A DNA stretch of 64,000 bases from NCBI GenBank assembly GCA_937992195.1, contig CALKKV010000043.1, positions 1 through 64,000 of the forward strand, in the 5' to 3' direction. The translations under genes were made by a program, and so were the position numbers. Positions 52,779 to 60,786 of the stretch are shown here, piece after piece. The notes beneath the pieces were generated by a model, which had not been told where the DNA came from, ran no database searches, and saw nothing but the letters and a program-made list of their open reading frames with translations. The stretch is from an uncultured Gammaproteobacteria bacterium (lineage in GTDB: Bacteria; Pseudomonadota; Gammaproteobacteria; Arenicellales; Poriferihabitantaceae). Positions within the stretch are counted from its first letter, which is position 1; each line of letters begins with the position of its first letter.

Positions 52779-55253
52779 TCACCCACCCGACATAACTTTG
52801 GGTAACCAAAGCACGAGTTGCGGGAAGACAAACAGCAAGATTAAACCAACCAGTTGAATCAACATAAACTGCATCATCCCAAGATAGATGTCTTTGAGAT
52901 CCCAATTAGGCACGACCCCCTTCAGGAAGTATGCTGACAAGGCTACAGGTGGCGACAACCAAGCTGTCTGCAGGTTTACAGCAACAAGTATGCCAAACCA
53001 TACCATTAGCTCGTAGCGATCCAACCCGTGTATATCCAAAGCCTCAACCGTTGGAAGCAAAATTGGTACAACGATCAAAACAATAGGCACCCACTCCAGT
53101 GGCCATCCCAGGAGAAATATCAGCGCCATAACCATGAGCAAAATCAAATAAGGCGACATATCAAGGCCGAGTAGCAGTTCCGTCATCATCTTTGGAGTAC
53201 CCAGGGCACTGAACTCAGCACCAAAGAAATTAGATGCTGCAACGAGGAACATAATCAAAACCGTGATCTCCAGCGCCTTAATTAGACTGTCAAAGAAACT
53301 TGGGATCGTAAATTTGCGGTAAACGAGTGATAACAAAATGGCACCAAAGGCACCCATCGCCGCCGCTTCAGCAGGTGTGGCAATGCCAAGTAGAATCGAA
53401 CCTAAAGCAAACGAAATCAGGATCGTGGGCGGCATCAATCCAGCGAAGAACTCATCCCAGAGCTCCGAGAAACGGAACTCCTTGTCGGCCATAGCGCCAT
53501 AAATAGGCCTGCCGAGATATGCCAGAAGCACAGTAAATGCGGCAAAAGTGATCGACCAGATCGGCAGACCACCGCCCTCACCCATATTCGCAAAGATCAT
53601 ATAAAGATGGAAGAGAACCGCTATCGGAACAACTATCCTAAGTACATTCAATCGACGGTATGCAGCATATGCGACAGCGCAAACAATGCTAAAAGCGAAT
53701 AAGCCGCCAAATGGAATCAAACCTCCAAAAGCGCCGCCCATAGCCAGGCCAAAGACGCGGCAAACGGTCAAAACACCCAAACAAATTAACGCAACCTCAG
53801 CACCATAAAATGCGGAAGTTTTGGGTTGATCTTCTTCTGACAAAATCGGCCCAAGACTCGGATTCAACCAGCAACGTCCCAGCGTGTAGATTAAATAAAG
53901 CGATGCAAGCATAGCGCCAGGAATAAAAGCACCACGGAAGAGATCAAGAGTTGATACTTCCAATACAGGTCCCATAACGATTAGCATAATTGACGGCGGA
54001 ATCAGTATTCCCAGCGTACCGCCTGCCGTGATGGTTCCGGCCGCAAGCTTGACGTCATAACCGGATCTGGTCATGGTCGCCCCTGCCATGATTCCAAGCA
54101 GGGTCACGGAGGCGCCCACGATACCAGTGGCTGCTGCAAAAATCGTAGACACGATCAGAACAGCGATGAACAACGCACCGCGAACACGTGACATAATCAT
54201 CTGGATCGACGCAAATAGCCGGTCCATCAAACCCGCTGCTTCCATCACTATTCCCATTAGCACAAACAACGGCACCGCCATGAGCTGATCGTTTAACATG
54301 GTGGAGTTTGTATTCAACGTCATCAAGAGCGTGGTCAACTTAAAGTTGGCGCCCCAAATGCCGAAGACAAAAGCAAGGAAGATCAATGTAAAAGCAATTG
54401 GAAAACCGATAAAGATCACAAAGAGCATGGCCCCCAACATGATCAATCCGATGGTTGCTTTGTCCAGATTTGGCCGAGCGGACATGAGTCCTGAAAACCA
54501 TTCGCCGCCGGGAACCATAGACGGTTGAAAAACCGCCAGAACGAGCCAGGTCAGTGCGATAATATAAACAGGCAAGGCTCTTACGAATATACGTTCTCGC
54601 TCTTTACCCATTTTATGAAATGCGCGAAAAATTTCAGGGATACCTTGCAACATCAAGAGGAAGGCACCGACGGGCATCGCCAAGCGCGCTGGCCACAAAA
54701 GTGGTCCCCAGGCACTGTCGACCTGCATGGTTTCGCCTCTTGAATAGGCAAGCCACCAGAACTCAGAGGCGATAACGGTAAAGAAGATCATCGAAGGCAT
54801 AAAGAACAAAAGGTACAGTAGTGCATCTACTGTCGCTTGTGTCTTTGCCGACCAATTTCGATAAAGAAAGTCAGCGCGAATATGTACCCCGCGCATCAAA
54901 CCGTAGCCCGCGGCCGCCATGAACATCACTCCGGCGATCATGCGACTGGTATCATATACCCAGAGTGTGGGGCCAAGTCCCAGACTTCGGGCGAGATTTT
55001 CGAACCCTGCATCCTGCAAGATCGCGAAGGAATTTCGCGAAATGACTTCGAGCACCACTACGACAATGAGCGGTATCATGAGCAGGGCAATAATCTGGCC
55101 GGCCCGGTAGTTAATTACATCTATGGCTGCGGTTATTGGGCGTTGCCAGGAAGTCATATCCTCCGGCGTTTCACCTGGCGCCTCGGCACGACGCTCTGCA
55201 ATCAGTTCATCAGCGATCTCAAGATCTTCCGGATTTACCTCTTCTTCAGCCAT
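52779..55253 (-). CDS. Fused TRAP transporter permease (DctQ-DctM)
   Basis: 824 residues. The first roughly 240 (four membrane segments, WWLAYSRGETMQVDSAWGPL) match the small DctQ subunit; from about 255 on, a DctM large subunit with roughly 12 membrane segments (FVIFIGFPIAFTLIFLAF, FAAATGIVGASVTLLGIMAG, AGTITAGGTLGILIPPSIML, FALGSILLGIATPAEAAAMG). The M part contains an extra insertion near 560-700 (ALICLGVLTVCRVFGLAM), as in other large TRAP fusions of this kind. It drives sodium-coupled uptake of the ligand delivered by the adjacent binding protein. Confidence 0.92.
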   Translation of the reverse strand: MAEEEVNPEDLEIADELIAERRAEAPGETPEDMTSWQRPITAAIDVINYRAGQIIALLMIPLIVVVVLEVISRNSFAILQDAGFENLARSLGLGPTLWVYDTSRMIAGVMFMAAAGYGLMRGVHIRADFLYRNWSAKTQATVDALLYLLFFMPSMIFFTVIASEFWWLAYSRGETMQVDSAWGPLLWPARLAMPVGAFLLMLQGIPEIFRAFHKMGKERERIFVRALPVYIIALTWLVLAVFQPSMVPGGEWFSGLMSARPNLDKATIGLIMLGAMLFVIFIGFPIAFTLIFLAFVFGIWGANFKLTTLLMTLNTNSTMLNDQLMAVPLFVLMGIVMEAAGLMDRLFASIQMIMSRVRGALFIAVLIVSTIFAAATGIVGASVTLLGIMAGATMTRSGYDVKLAAGTITAGGTLGILIPPSIMLIVMGPVLEVSTLDLFRGAFIPGAMLASLYLIYTLGRCWLNPSLGPILSEEDQPKTSAFYGAEVALICLGVLTVCRVFGLAMGGAFGGLIPFGGLFAFSIVCAVAYAAYRRLNVLRIVVPIAVLFHLYMIFANMGEGGGLPIWSITFAAFTVLLAYLGRPIYGAMADKEFRFSELWDEFFAGLMPPTILISFALGSILLGIATPAEAAAMGAFGAILLSLVYRKFTIPSFFDSLIKALEITVLIMFLVAASNFFGAEFSALGTPKMMTELLLGLDMSPYLILLMVMALIFLLGWPLEWVPIVLIVVPILLPTVEALDIHGLDRYELMVWFGILVAVNLQTAWLSPPVALSAYFLKGVVPNWDLKDIYLGMMQFMLIQLVGLILLFVFPQLVLWLPKVMSGG

Positions 55254-55433
55254 ACCCTTATCTCCACATTTATGTTTGTGCCCATTTTGGGAACTTACTT
55301 ATTATTGGAACCTCTGCGAAACTGTGGCGTTTGGTCTGAACGGTGAATCAAGCTCTAAATACAAACTGATCAGTCATAACTTTGTAGATGTTCCGTGACA
55401 GGGCAATTGATTAGCCCTGATAAACAGTACGAA

Positions 55434-55458
55434 GCGAGGCCCTAACCAAGGGCCTCGC
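55434..55458 (-). terminator. Strong hairpin between the TRAP binding-protein and permease genes
   Basis: GCGAGGCCCT and AGGGCCTCGC form a perfect 10-base stem around AACCA, 11 bases past the binding-protein stop. No long T tract follows on the leftward strand, so partial termination or mRNA stabilisation of the binding-protein part is likely, giving more binding protein than permease. Confidence 0.7.
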
Positions 55459-55469
55459 AACGATAGTTT

Positions 55470-56567
55470 TTACTTCAGTGTATCTGCGTGAGCACGACCC
55501 AAACTTGCATTTGAGGCTTGAGCTCCAGACCAGAATGGTACTACGGTGTCGGCGAAGTCCTTCTGGGATTGCCATACTTCTGCGAAGAACGCATTTTCTG
55601 CTGCCGCAGCTTCGAGCGACTTCCTAGCGGCCGCCATGTACTCTGTGAAGTAATCCGCTGGAGTATCTTCCAGAATAACACCATGGTTATCTGTCAGATC
55701 TTTTAGCGCCTTACCGTTCTCATAAATTCGATAGGACAAGGATTTCGACAGAGAAGCGTTTGCCGCAACTTCCAGGGCTTTTTGCTCAAGCGGAGTAAGC
55801 GAGGCGTAGAAATCACCATTCACATACATATCCGCGTTCACAACTACCTGGTGCAGACCCTGCAGGTAGTAATGCTTTAGCACTTTTTGGAAACCAAAGA
55901 CCGAGTCAGGCTTCGGGCAGCACCATTCAGCTGCATCGATGGTACCTTTTTCGAGGGCTGGTAAAATATCGCCGCCACCCATAGCAACCGCTGGAACACC
56001 GATTTCAGCATATGCAGCGCCAACCATGCCAGGAGGTGCACGGAAACGTAATTTACGGAAATCATCCATTGATTTAATTGGCTCAGGGAACCAGCCAAGC
56101 GCTTCAGGACCTACTGGTTGCAGCATGAAACCTTTGACATTTACCCCCATTTCGTCCCACAAGCGATCATACAACTCTTTACCACCGCCGAACTGGAACC
56201 AGCTAAGAAAAGCGATATTATCGAGACCAACACCGGCACCTGCAACAGGTGCACCGAACAGGTTAGCAGCAACGTGCTTGCCACCCCAATAGTGTGTCCA
56301 AGCAAAGCCACCTTCAACGAGACCCGCGTCCACAGCATCTATAATGTCTCGTGGTCCAACAACCGCACCTGCTGGCAGTACTTCGACGGTAAGCGACCCA
56401 CCTGTCAATGCAGCAACGTCTTTACCGAACTCCCTCAACATAACGACTTCGTCAGCTGAGGTCGCTAGCACCGACTGGATACGTAAGACCTTGTCAGCTG
56501 CTATGGCAGAAGAAGCCATGAGCGCTAACGCTGCTGCACTAGCAGCTAAAGATTTAAGTTTGATCAT
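55470..56567 (-). CDS. TRAP transporter substrate-binding protein (DctP/TakP-like)
   Basis: 365 residues with a signal peptide (LAASAAALALMASSAIAADK). GPRDIIDAVDAGLVEGGFAW, KSMDDFRKLRFRAPPGMVG (Arg of the FRAPP segment is the usual carboxylate contact), GGGDILPALEKGTIDAAEW and YYLQGLHQ match the DctP fold, closest in style to TakP-type 2-oxo acid binders. Ligand unknown. It is first in the operon with the fused permease and divergent from the GMC oxidoreductase gene. Confidence 0.92.
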   Translation of the reverse strand: MIKLKSLAASAAALALMASSAIAADKVLRIQSVLATSADEVVMLREFGKDVAALTGGSLTVEVLPAGAVVGPRDIIDAVDAGLVEGGFAWTHYWGGKHVAANLFGAPVAGAGVGLDNIAFLSWFQFGGGKELYDRLWDEMGVNVKGFMLQPVGPEALGWFPEPIKSMDDFRKLRFRAPPGMVGAAYAEIGVPAVAMGGGDILPALEKGTIDAAEWCCPKPDSVFGFQKVLKHYYLQGLHQVVVNADMYVNGDFYASLTPLEQKALEVAANASLSKSLSYRIYENGKALKDLTDNHGVILEDTPADYFTEYMAAARKSLEAAAAENAFFAEVWQSQKDFADTVVPFWSGAQASNASLGRAHADTLK

Positions 56568-56932
56568 ATCTACTCCTCTTGGTTAAGAAAGCCTTCGTTT
56601 GTAGGCGTCACGAGGTTGAAGGCAGCGCCTCGGAGCTTTTTGGGTCAGCATTATGACCCCGGTTTTATGGCGGAAGCCGATACAACTTGAGTGTCAAAAA
56701 ACCGACAAAATAAGATTATAATGAGACTTCCTGTCTCGATGCTACAACTTTTTGCAGTTGAGTAACAGAGCTTTACCCATATTTATTTCTGCTTCGGCGA
56801 CGTAAGATTCAAGCCTCATGCTAATTTCACGAGAATAGATTCACTATCTGATCTTAAACAAGAAAATTTGTTCCATTTTAGCAGCGCTTATTGTATCGTT
56901 GAATCGAAATATATTTAACTTTTAGGGTGCTT
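56568..56932. other. Divergent regulatory region between the TRAP operon and the GMC gene
   Basis: 365 bases with no reading frame of protein character. It must hold two outward promoters, and is a candidate place for an IclR operator, but I could not single out a convincing inverted repeat or promoter pair by eye. Confidence 0.45.
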
Positions 56933-58525
56933 GTGGATCAATTTGATTATATCGTCGTTGGCGCTGGATCAGCTGGCTGCGTGCTCGCTAATCGTCTGTC
57001 AGCGAACCCGGCAAACAAAGTGTTGTTGCTCGAAGCCGGCGGTAAAGACTCAAGCCCGTGGTTACACATTCCGGTCGGATATTTTAAGACCATGCATAAC
57101 CCGGCTTTCGACTGGTGTTATACGACTGAGCCTGATCCCGGTATCGCCAACCGTAAGCTTCAATGGCCGCGTGGTAAAGTGCTCGGTGGCTCCAGTGCGA
57201 TCAATGGTCTGCTCTACGTTCGCGGTCAGCCTGAGGACTACGATCGCTGGGTCGCGCTCGGTAACCCGGGGTGGGCTTACCAGGATCTGCTGCCATATTT
57301 TAAAAAATCTGAAGATAACTCACGCGGTGCCGATGCATTTCACGCCACCGGTGGACCACAAAAAGTTTCGGACTTGCGCCTGCGTCGCCCGATAGCTGAA
57401 AAATTCATCCAGGCTGCCACTGAAATTGGTATTCCGCAGAACGAAGACTACAACGGTAGCCATCAAGAAGGTGTCAGTTATTTTCAGCAAACCGCACATA
57501 ATGGGTTTCGCTGGAGTACGGCGAAAAGCTTTCTACGTCCTGCTCGCAGTCGTACCAACCTTAGTGTGGTGACCCGTGCCCAGGTCACCCGACTCGTGTT
57601 AAAAGGCAAGCGTGTCACCGGAGTTAACTACCGACATGGCAATGAACAAAAAACCGCCAATGCCAGCGCTGAGGTGATTCTCAGTGCAGGTGCGATTAAT
57701 TCGCCACAAGTTCTCCAGAACTCCGGAATAGGCGATCCGGCTTGGCTTGGGCAGGCAGGTATCGATACGCTCCATGCCCTGCCTGGCGTCGGAAAGAACC
57801 TGCAGGACCATTTGCAGATACGTCTGGTGTTCAAAACCAGTCAGCATACGCTCAATGATGAATTGAATAACCCGTTAAAACGCATGAAAGTTGGCATGCA
57901 GTACATGCTCTCACGCACTGGCCCACTGACACTGGCAGCAAGCCAAGTGACAATCTTCACGCGCTCTAACGAAGACGTCGAGCGTCCCGACATTCAGTTC
58001 CACATGCAACCGCTTTCGGCCGACAAACCCGGCGACGGCGTGCACCCGTTTTCAGCATTTACCTCTTCGGTGTGCCAGTTGCGTCCTTTCAGCCGCGGCA
58101 AGGTTGTGGTTGAATCCAGCGACCCGATGGCCTACCCAAAAATTTATCCCAACTATTTATCGGATGAGCGCGACGGTGCGGTAGCAATTGGCGGCATCAA
58201 GGTTGCACGCCGAATAGCCGAAGCGCCAGCTCTGCGTGATTGCATTATCGACGAATACGTGCCGGGGCGCGAATACCAAAGTGACGAAGAACTACTCGAT
58301 GCTGCGCGCCAACACAGCCAGACTATTTATCACCCGACATCTACCTGCAAAATGGGAAACGACGATGCAGCCGTAGTCGATCATCATCTACGCGTGCATG
58401 GCATCGAAGGTTTACGCGTTGCCGATGCTTCGATCATGCCAGAAATAGTTTCCGGCAATACCAACGCACCGACCATCATGATTGCGGAAAAGGCTGCCGA
58501 TATGATACTCGGAAATAAATCTTAA
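56933..58525 (+). CDS. GMC-family flavoprotein oxidoreductase (choline dehydrogenase-like)
   Basis: 530 residues from GTG 56933, chosen because TTAGGG lies at proper distance; GTG 56927 overlaps that site. [20 protein letters not shown] is the FAD loop, [23 protein letters not shown] signature 1, and [19 protein letters not shown] signature 2. The active-site His is in [10 protein letters not shown] and the Asn in [18 protein letters not shown]. Likely an alcohol or choline dehydrogenase; no betB or betI is adjacent, so another alcohol is possible. By eye the gene is more GC-rich than its neighbours. Confidence 0.9.
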   Translation: MDQFDYIVVGAGSAGCVLANRLSANPANKVLLLEAGGKDSSPWLHIPVGYFKTMHNPAFDWCYTTEPDPGIANRKLQWPRGKVLGGSSAINGLLYVRGQPEDYDRWVALGNPGWAYQDLLPYFKKSEDNSRGADAFHATGGPQKVSDLRLRRPIAEKFIQAATEIGIPQNEDYNGSHQEGVSYFQQTAHNGFRWSTAKSFLRPARSRTNLSVVTRAQVTRLVLKGKRVTGVNYRHGNEQKTANASAEVILSAGAINSPQVLQNSGIGDPAWLGQAGIDTLHALPGVGKNLQDHLQIRLVFKTSQHTLNDELNNPLKRMKVGMQYMLSRTGPLTLAASQVTIFTRSNEDVERPDIQFHMQPLSADKPGDGVHPFSAFTSSVCQLRPFSRGKVVVESSDPMAYPKIYPNYLSDERDGAVAIGGIKVARRIAEAPALRDCIIDEYVPGREYQSDEELLDAARQHSQTIYHPTSTCKMGNDDAAVVDHHLRVHGIEGLRVADASIMPEIVSGNTNAPTIMIAEKAADMILGNKS

Positions 58526-58662
58526 GATGTCACTAATCGAAACGTGAACGACCAATTGGATTGTAGTAAACGGACATCATTTGTATCGCAGATACGATAC
58601 TCGATACCGTGCTCTTGATGCTGGTTGTTTTTCAGGCTTAACTAACTAGAGGAGGAATCTCA

Positions 58663-59073
58663 TTGTATAAATCCATTCTTATTCCAATCGACTTAGGAAA
58701 TATTGATAAGGTCAATTCCTTAATTGATCATGCATCTTCGCACAGCAGCAGCAACGCTAAAATTGTTTTACTGAACGTAGTGGAAGAAATTCCAAGCTGG
58801 GCTCTAGCAGAACTACCGCGTGGAAGCCTTGATAAGTCTGTCCAGACTTCAGCAGAAAAATTGAAGGCGCTTGCTAAGTCCTGCAATATCGAAGTAGAAG
58901 TCGATGTCCGGATCGGCCCTCCCTATCAAACCATTCTTGAAGTTGCGAACGAAAAGAATGCGGAACTGATAATCGTTGCTTCTCATCAACCAGGACTTCA
59001 GAACTACTTTCTTGGATCAACTGCAGCCAAAGTTGTGCGTCATGCAACCTGCTCAGTATTGGTAGTCCGTTAG
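58663..59073 (+). CDS. Universal stress protein, UspA family
   Basis: 136 residues from TTG 58663, supported by AGAGGAGGAA 7-8 bases upstream and by the family start (YKSILIPIDL). VLLNVVEEIPSWALAELP, IIVASHQPGLQNYFLGSTA and KVVRHATCSVLVVR are Usp segments; the G-x2-G-x9-G-S/T ATP motif is only partly present, so ATP binding is uncertain. Single-domain Usps often accompany TRAP operons. It ends in an inverted repeat CCGTTAGC / GCTAACGG at 59067-59096 that may act as a weak terminator. Confidence 0.88.
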   Translation: MYKSILIPIDLGNIDKVNSLIDHASSHSSSNAKIVLLNVVEEIPSWALAELPRGSLDKSVQTSAEKLKALAKSCNIEVEVDVRIGPPYQTILEVANEKNAELIIVASHQPGLQNYFLGSTAAKVVRHATCSVLVVR

Positions 59074-59136
59074 CCGAAAATAAATTCAGCTAACGGGCAA
59101 GGAAACGTAGCGCAGCACTTTAGTCGGATCCAGATC

Positions 59137-60402
59137 TCAGGCAGCAGTACTAGCAGCACTTGAGATTTCTCTCATAACATCGAGAAACTTCGCAACCTCC
59201 TGTTCTGAGTTATAGTGACACACGGAAACACGAATGCAAGTTTCAAGCCCAAGGGGTGTAAGAATGTTGCCAGAAAAATAATCGTTCTTGCGAACATGGG
59301 TGCGAATACCATTTTCATTTAGTTCAGTGACAACTTCCGCTGAAGGCTTTCCTTCCACCCAAATTGAAACCAGTCCTTCTCTTGATGGATTGTCTGCGCC
59401 GCCAACAATATACACCCATGGCAAATCGCGTAACCCGGTTCTACCCTGCACACCGTTAATCATGCCGTTAACCAAAAACGCTTCTTGCGCAGCCATTGCG
59501 TCACCAGCAGCAACCAATCGATCGCGGCGATCTTCTGACTGCGTAAAGTGACTGCCCAACCAATCGAGGTAATTCACAACCTCGGAAAAAGTCGCATAGG
59601 CAGAAGTATCTCGCGTCCCCAGTTCCCAAAAATCTGCAGCGGTTCCGTCGAGATGATCATGATCTAACACACTCATACGCGGAGAAAGCCAGGCCGCTCC
59701 GTAGTTGTGTTTGGAAAACACTTTGTATCCCGACAGCGCACATGCGTCAATGTTGTAGTCTGAGATATCCATGGCACCATGAGCAGCGTGCTGTATACAG
59801 TCCACTACGATATAACAGTCAGGTGCAGTGTCACGAATCACCTCCACCACTGCCTTAACATCCACCGCCATTCCGCTCACGGGACTGGTTTGAATGATCG
59901 TAGCAACGCGCGTTTGTGGAGTGACTACTTTGGCATAGTCATCTGGAGTAACGCAGGTCGTATCTTTATCGTGGACCACGGAAAGATATTCTTTGCCAGC
60001 GATTCGCGCCCATCGTTTTGCCGCACTCACCGTGGCAGGATGTTCAAGAGTACTGCCAACGACGTTACCGCCTTTATCGCTGCCCAAAACAGCTGCACTC
60101 ACCAGGCGAAACAATAGTTCTGTCCCACTCTCTCCGACAAAAACCATTCCCGCTTTTGCGCCAAAGAAAGTCATTAAATCCTGCTTGCCCAATGCAATAA
60201 GGCGCACCAGCTCATGGGAAGCAGCATTATCACGACCCTGATTGTCTGGAATAGCGGACAGATGGCTATTCACCTCAACCACCGATTTTAAGGTCAGAGA
60301 ACCACCGGCATTTTCAAAAAATGCTCTTGGCCCCTGATAGGGACAGCTATCTACGTGATGAAACTTTTCTCGGACCTGCTGTAAAAGATCTTTTTCGAAC
60401 AT
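59137..60402 (-). CDS. Class V aminotransferase-fold PLP enzyme (cysteine desulfurase-like)
   Basis: 421 residues. GSTLEHPATVSAAKRWARIA, IVVDCIQHAAHGAMDI (Asp201 contacts the pyridine nitrogen) and SGYKVFSKHNYGAAW with the PLP lysine Lys227 define the fold. The N-terminal FFENAGGSLTLKSVVEVNSH and the C-terminal IRVSVCHYNSEQEVAKFLDV fit SufS/IscS relatives and isopenicillin epimerase-like members, but no cysteine is seen at the desulfurase active-site loop by eye. Substrate unknown; placement next to amine-oxidising genes suggests an amino-acid or amine derivative. Confidence 0.82.
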   Translation of the reverse strand: MFEKDLLQQVREKFHHVDSCPYQGPRAFFENAGGSLTLKSVVEVNSHLSAIPDNQGRDNAASHELVRLIALGKQDLMTFFGAKAGMVFVGESGTELLFRLVSAAVLGSDKGGNVVGSTLEHPATVSAAKRWARIAGKEYLSVVHDKDTTCVTPDDYAKVVTPQTRVATIIQTSPVSGMAVDVKAVVEVIRDTAPDCYIVVDCIQHAAHGAMDISDYNIDACALSGYKVFSKHNYGAAWLSPRMSVLDHDHLDGTAADFWELGTRDTSAYATFSEVVNYLDWLGSHFTQSEDRRDRLVAAGDAMAAQEAFLVNGMINGVQGRTGLRDLPWVYIVGGADNPSREGLVSIWVEGKPSAEVVTELNENGIRTHVRKNDYFSGNILTPLGLETCIRVSVCHYNSEQEVAKFLDVMREISSAASTAA

Positions 60403-60557
60403 GGATTTGCATTAAAGGAAAACAAATCCAGAGTATATCTTGTTCAGTCAATCGGAATAGGTCTTACTGGCCTTTCTATTTTAACGATAAAACAGTCTTA
60501 AAATTTTTGCGCAGCGAGGCGGCACCTACGCCGCTAGTTCACAGCACATCCACTAAA

Positions 60558-60786
60558 GGAACCTCTGCAAAAGCCATGACTGGAAAGCTTGAGCGAAAAA
60601 TATTCAATATCAGCGTTACAAAACTTCGCAATAGTGCGCGGCCCGGCTCCTGCTATGACGTGTATTTTGCGCCTTGATCTTGAATATTTTTCATCGCAAT
60701 CTTCCACGTCGCGCCGGCCGCACCTCGCCGGCCGCACCTCGCCGGCCGCACCTCGCCGGCCGCACCCAAACTTTTGCAGAGGCTCC
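60558..60786. mobile_element. MITE-like inverted-repeat element, copy B
   Basis: The ends GGAACCTCTGCAAAAG and CTTTTGCAGAGGCTCC pair with one mismatch. The interior repeats the sequence of copy A (10069-10234) in the same order, and the whole element is an imperfect palindrome (AAAAATATTCAA near the left, TTGAATATTTTT near the right). It also contains a GC-rich array absent from copy A. No clear target duplication. Its right end forms part of the stop codon of the next gene. Confidence 0.78.
60712..60767. repeat. Four tandem 14-bp GC-rich units inside the MITE-like element
   Basis: CGCCGGCCGCACCT repeats at 60712, 60726, 60740 and 60754, the last with a final C instead of T. Each contains the palindrome CCGGCCGG-like GCCGGC. 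Copy A has only CCGCCCCA at this point, so the array expanded within copy B or was lost in A. Confidence 0.9.

Noticed and set aside
55305-55322. GGAACCTCTGCGAAAC resembles one end of the MITE-like element
   Set aside because: Similarity stops after about 14 bases, the following bases do not match the element interior, and no opposite end is found nearby; treated as chance or an unprovable relic.
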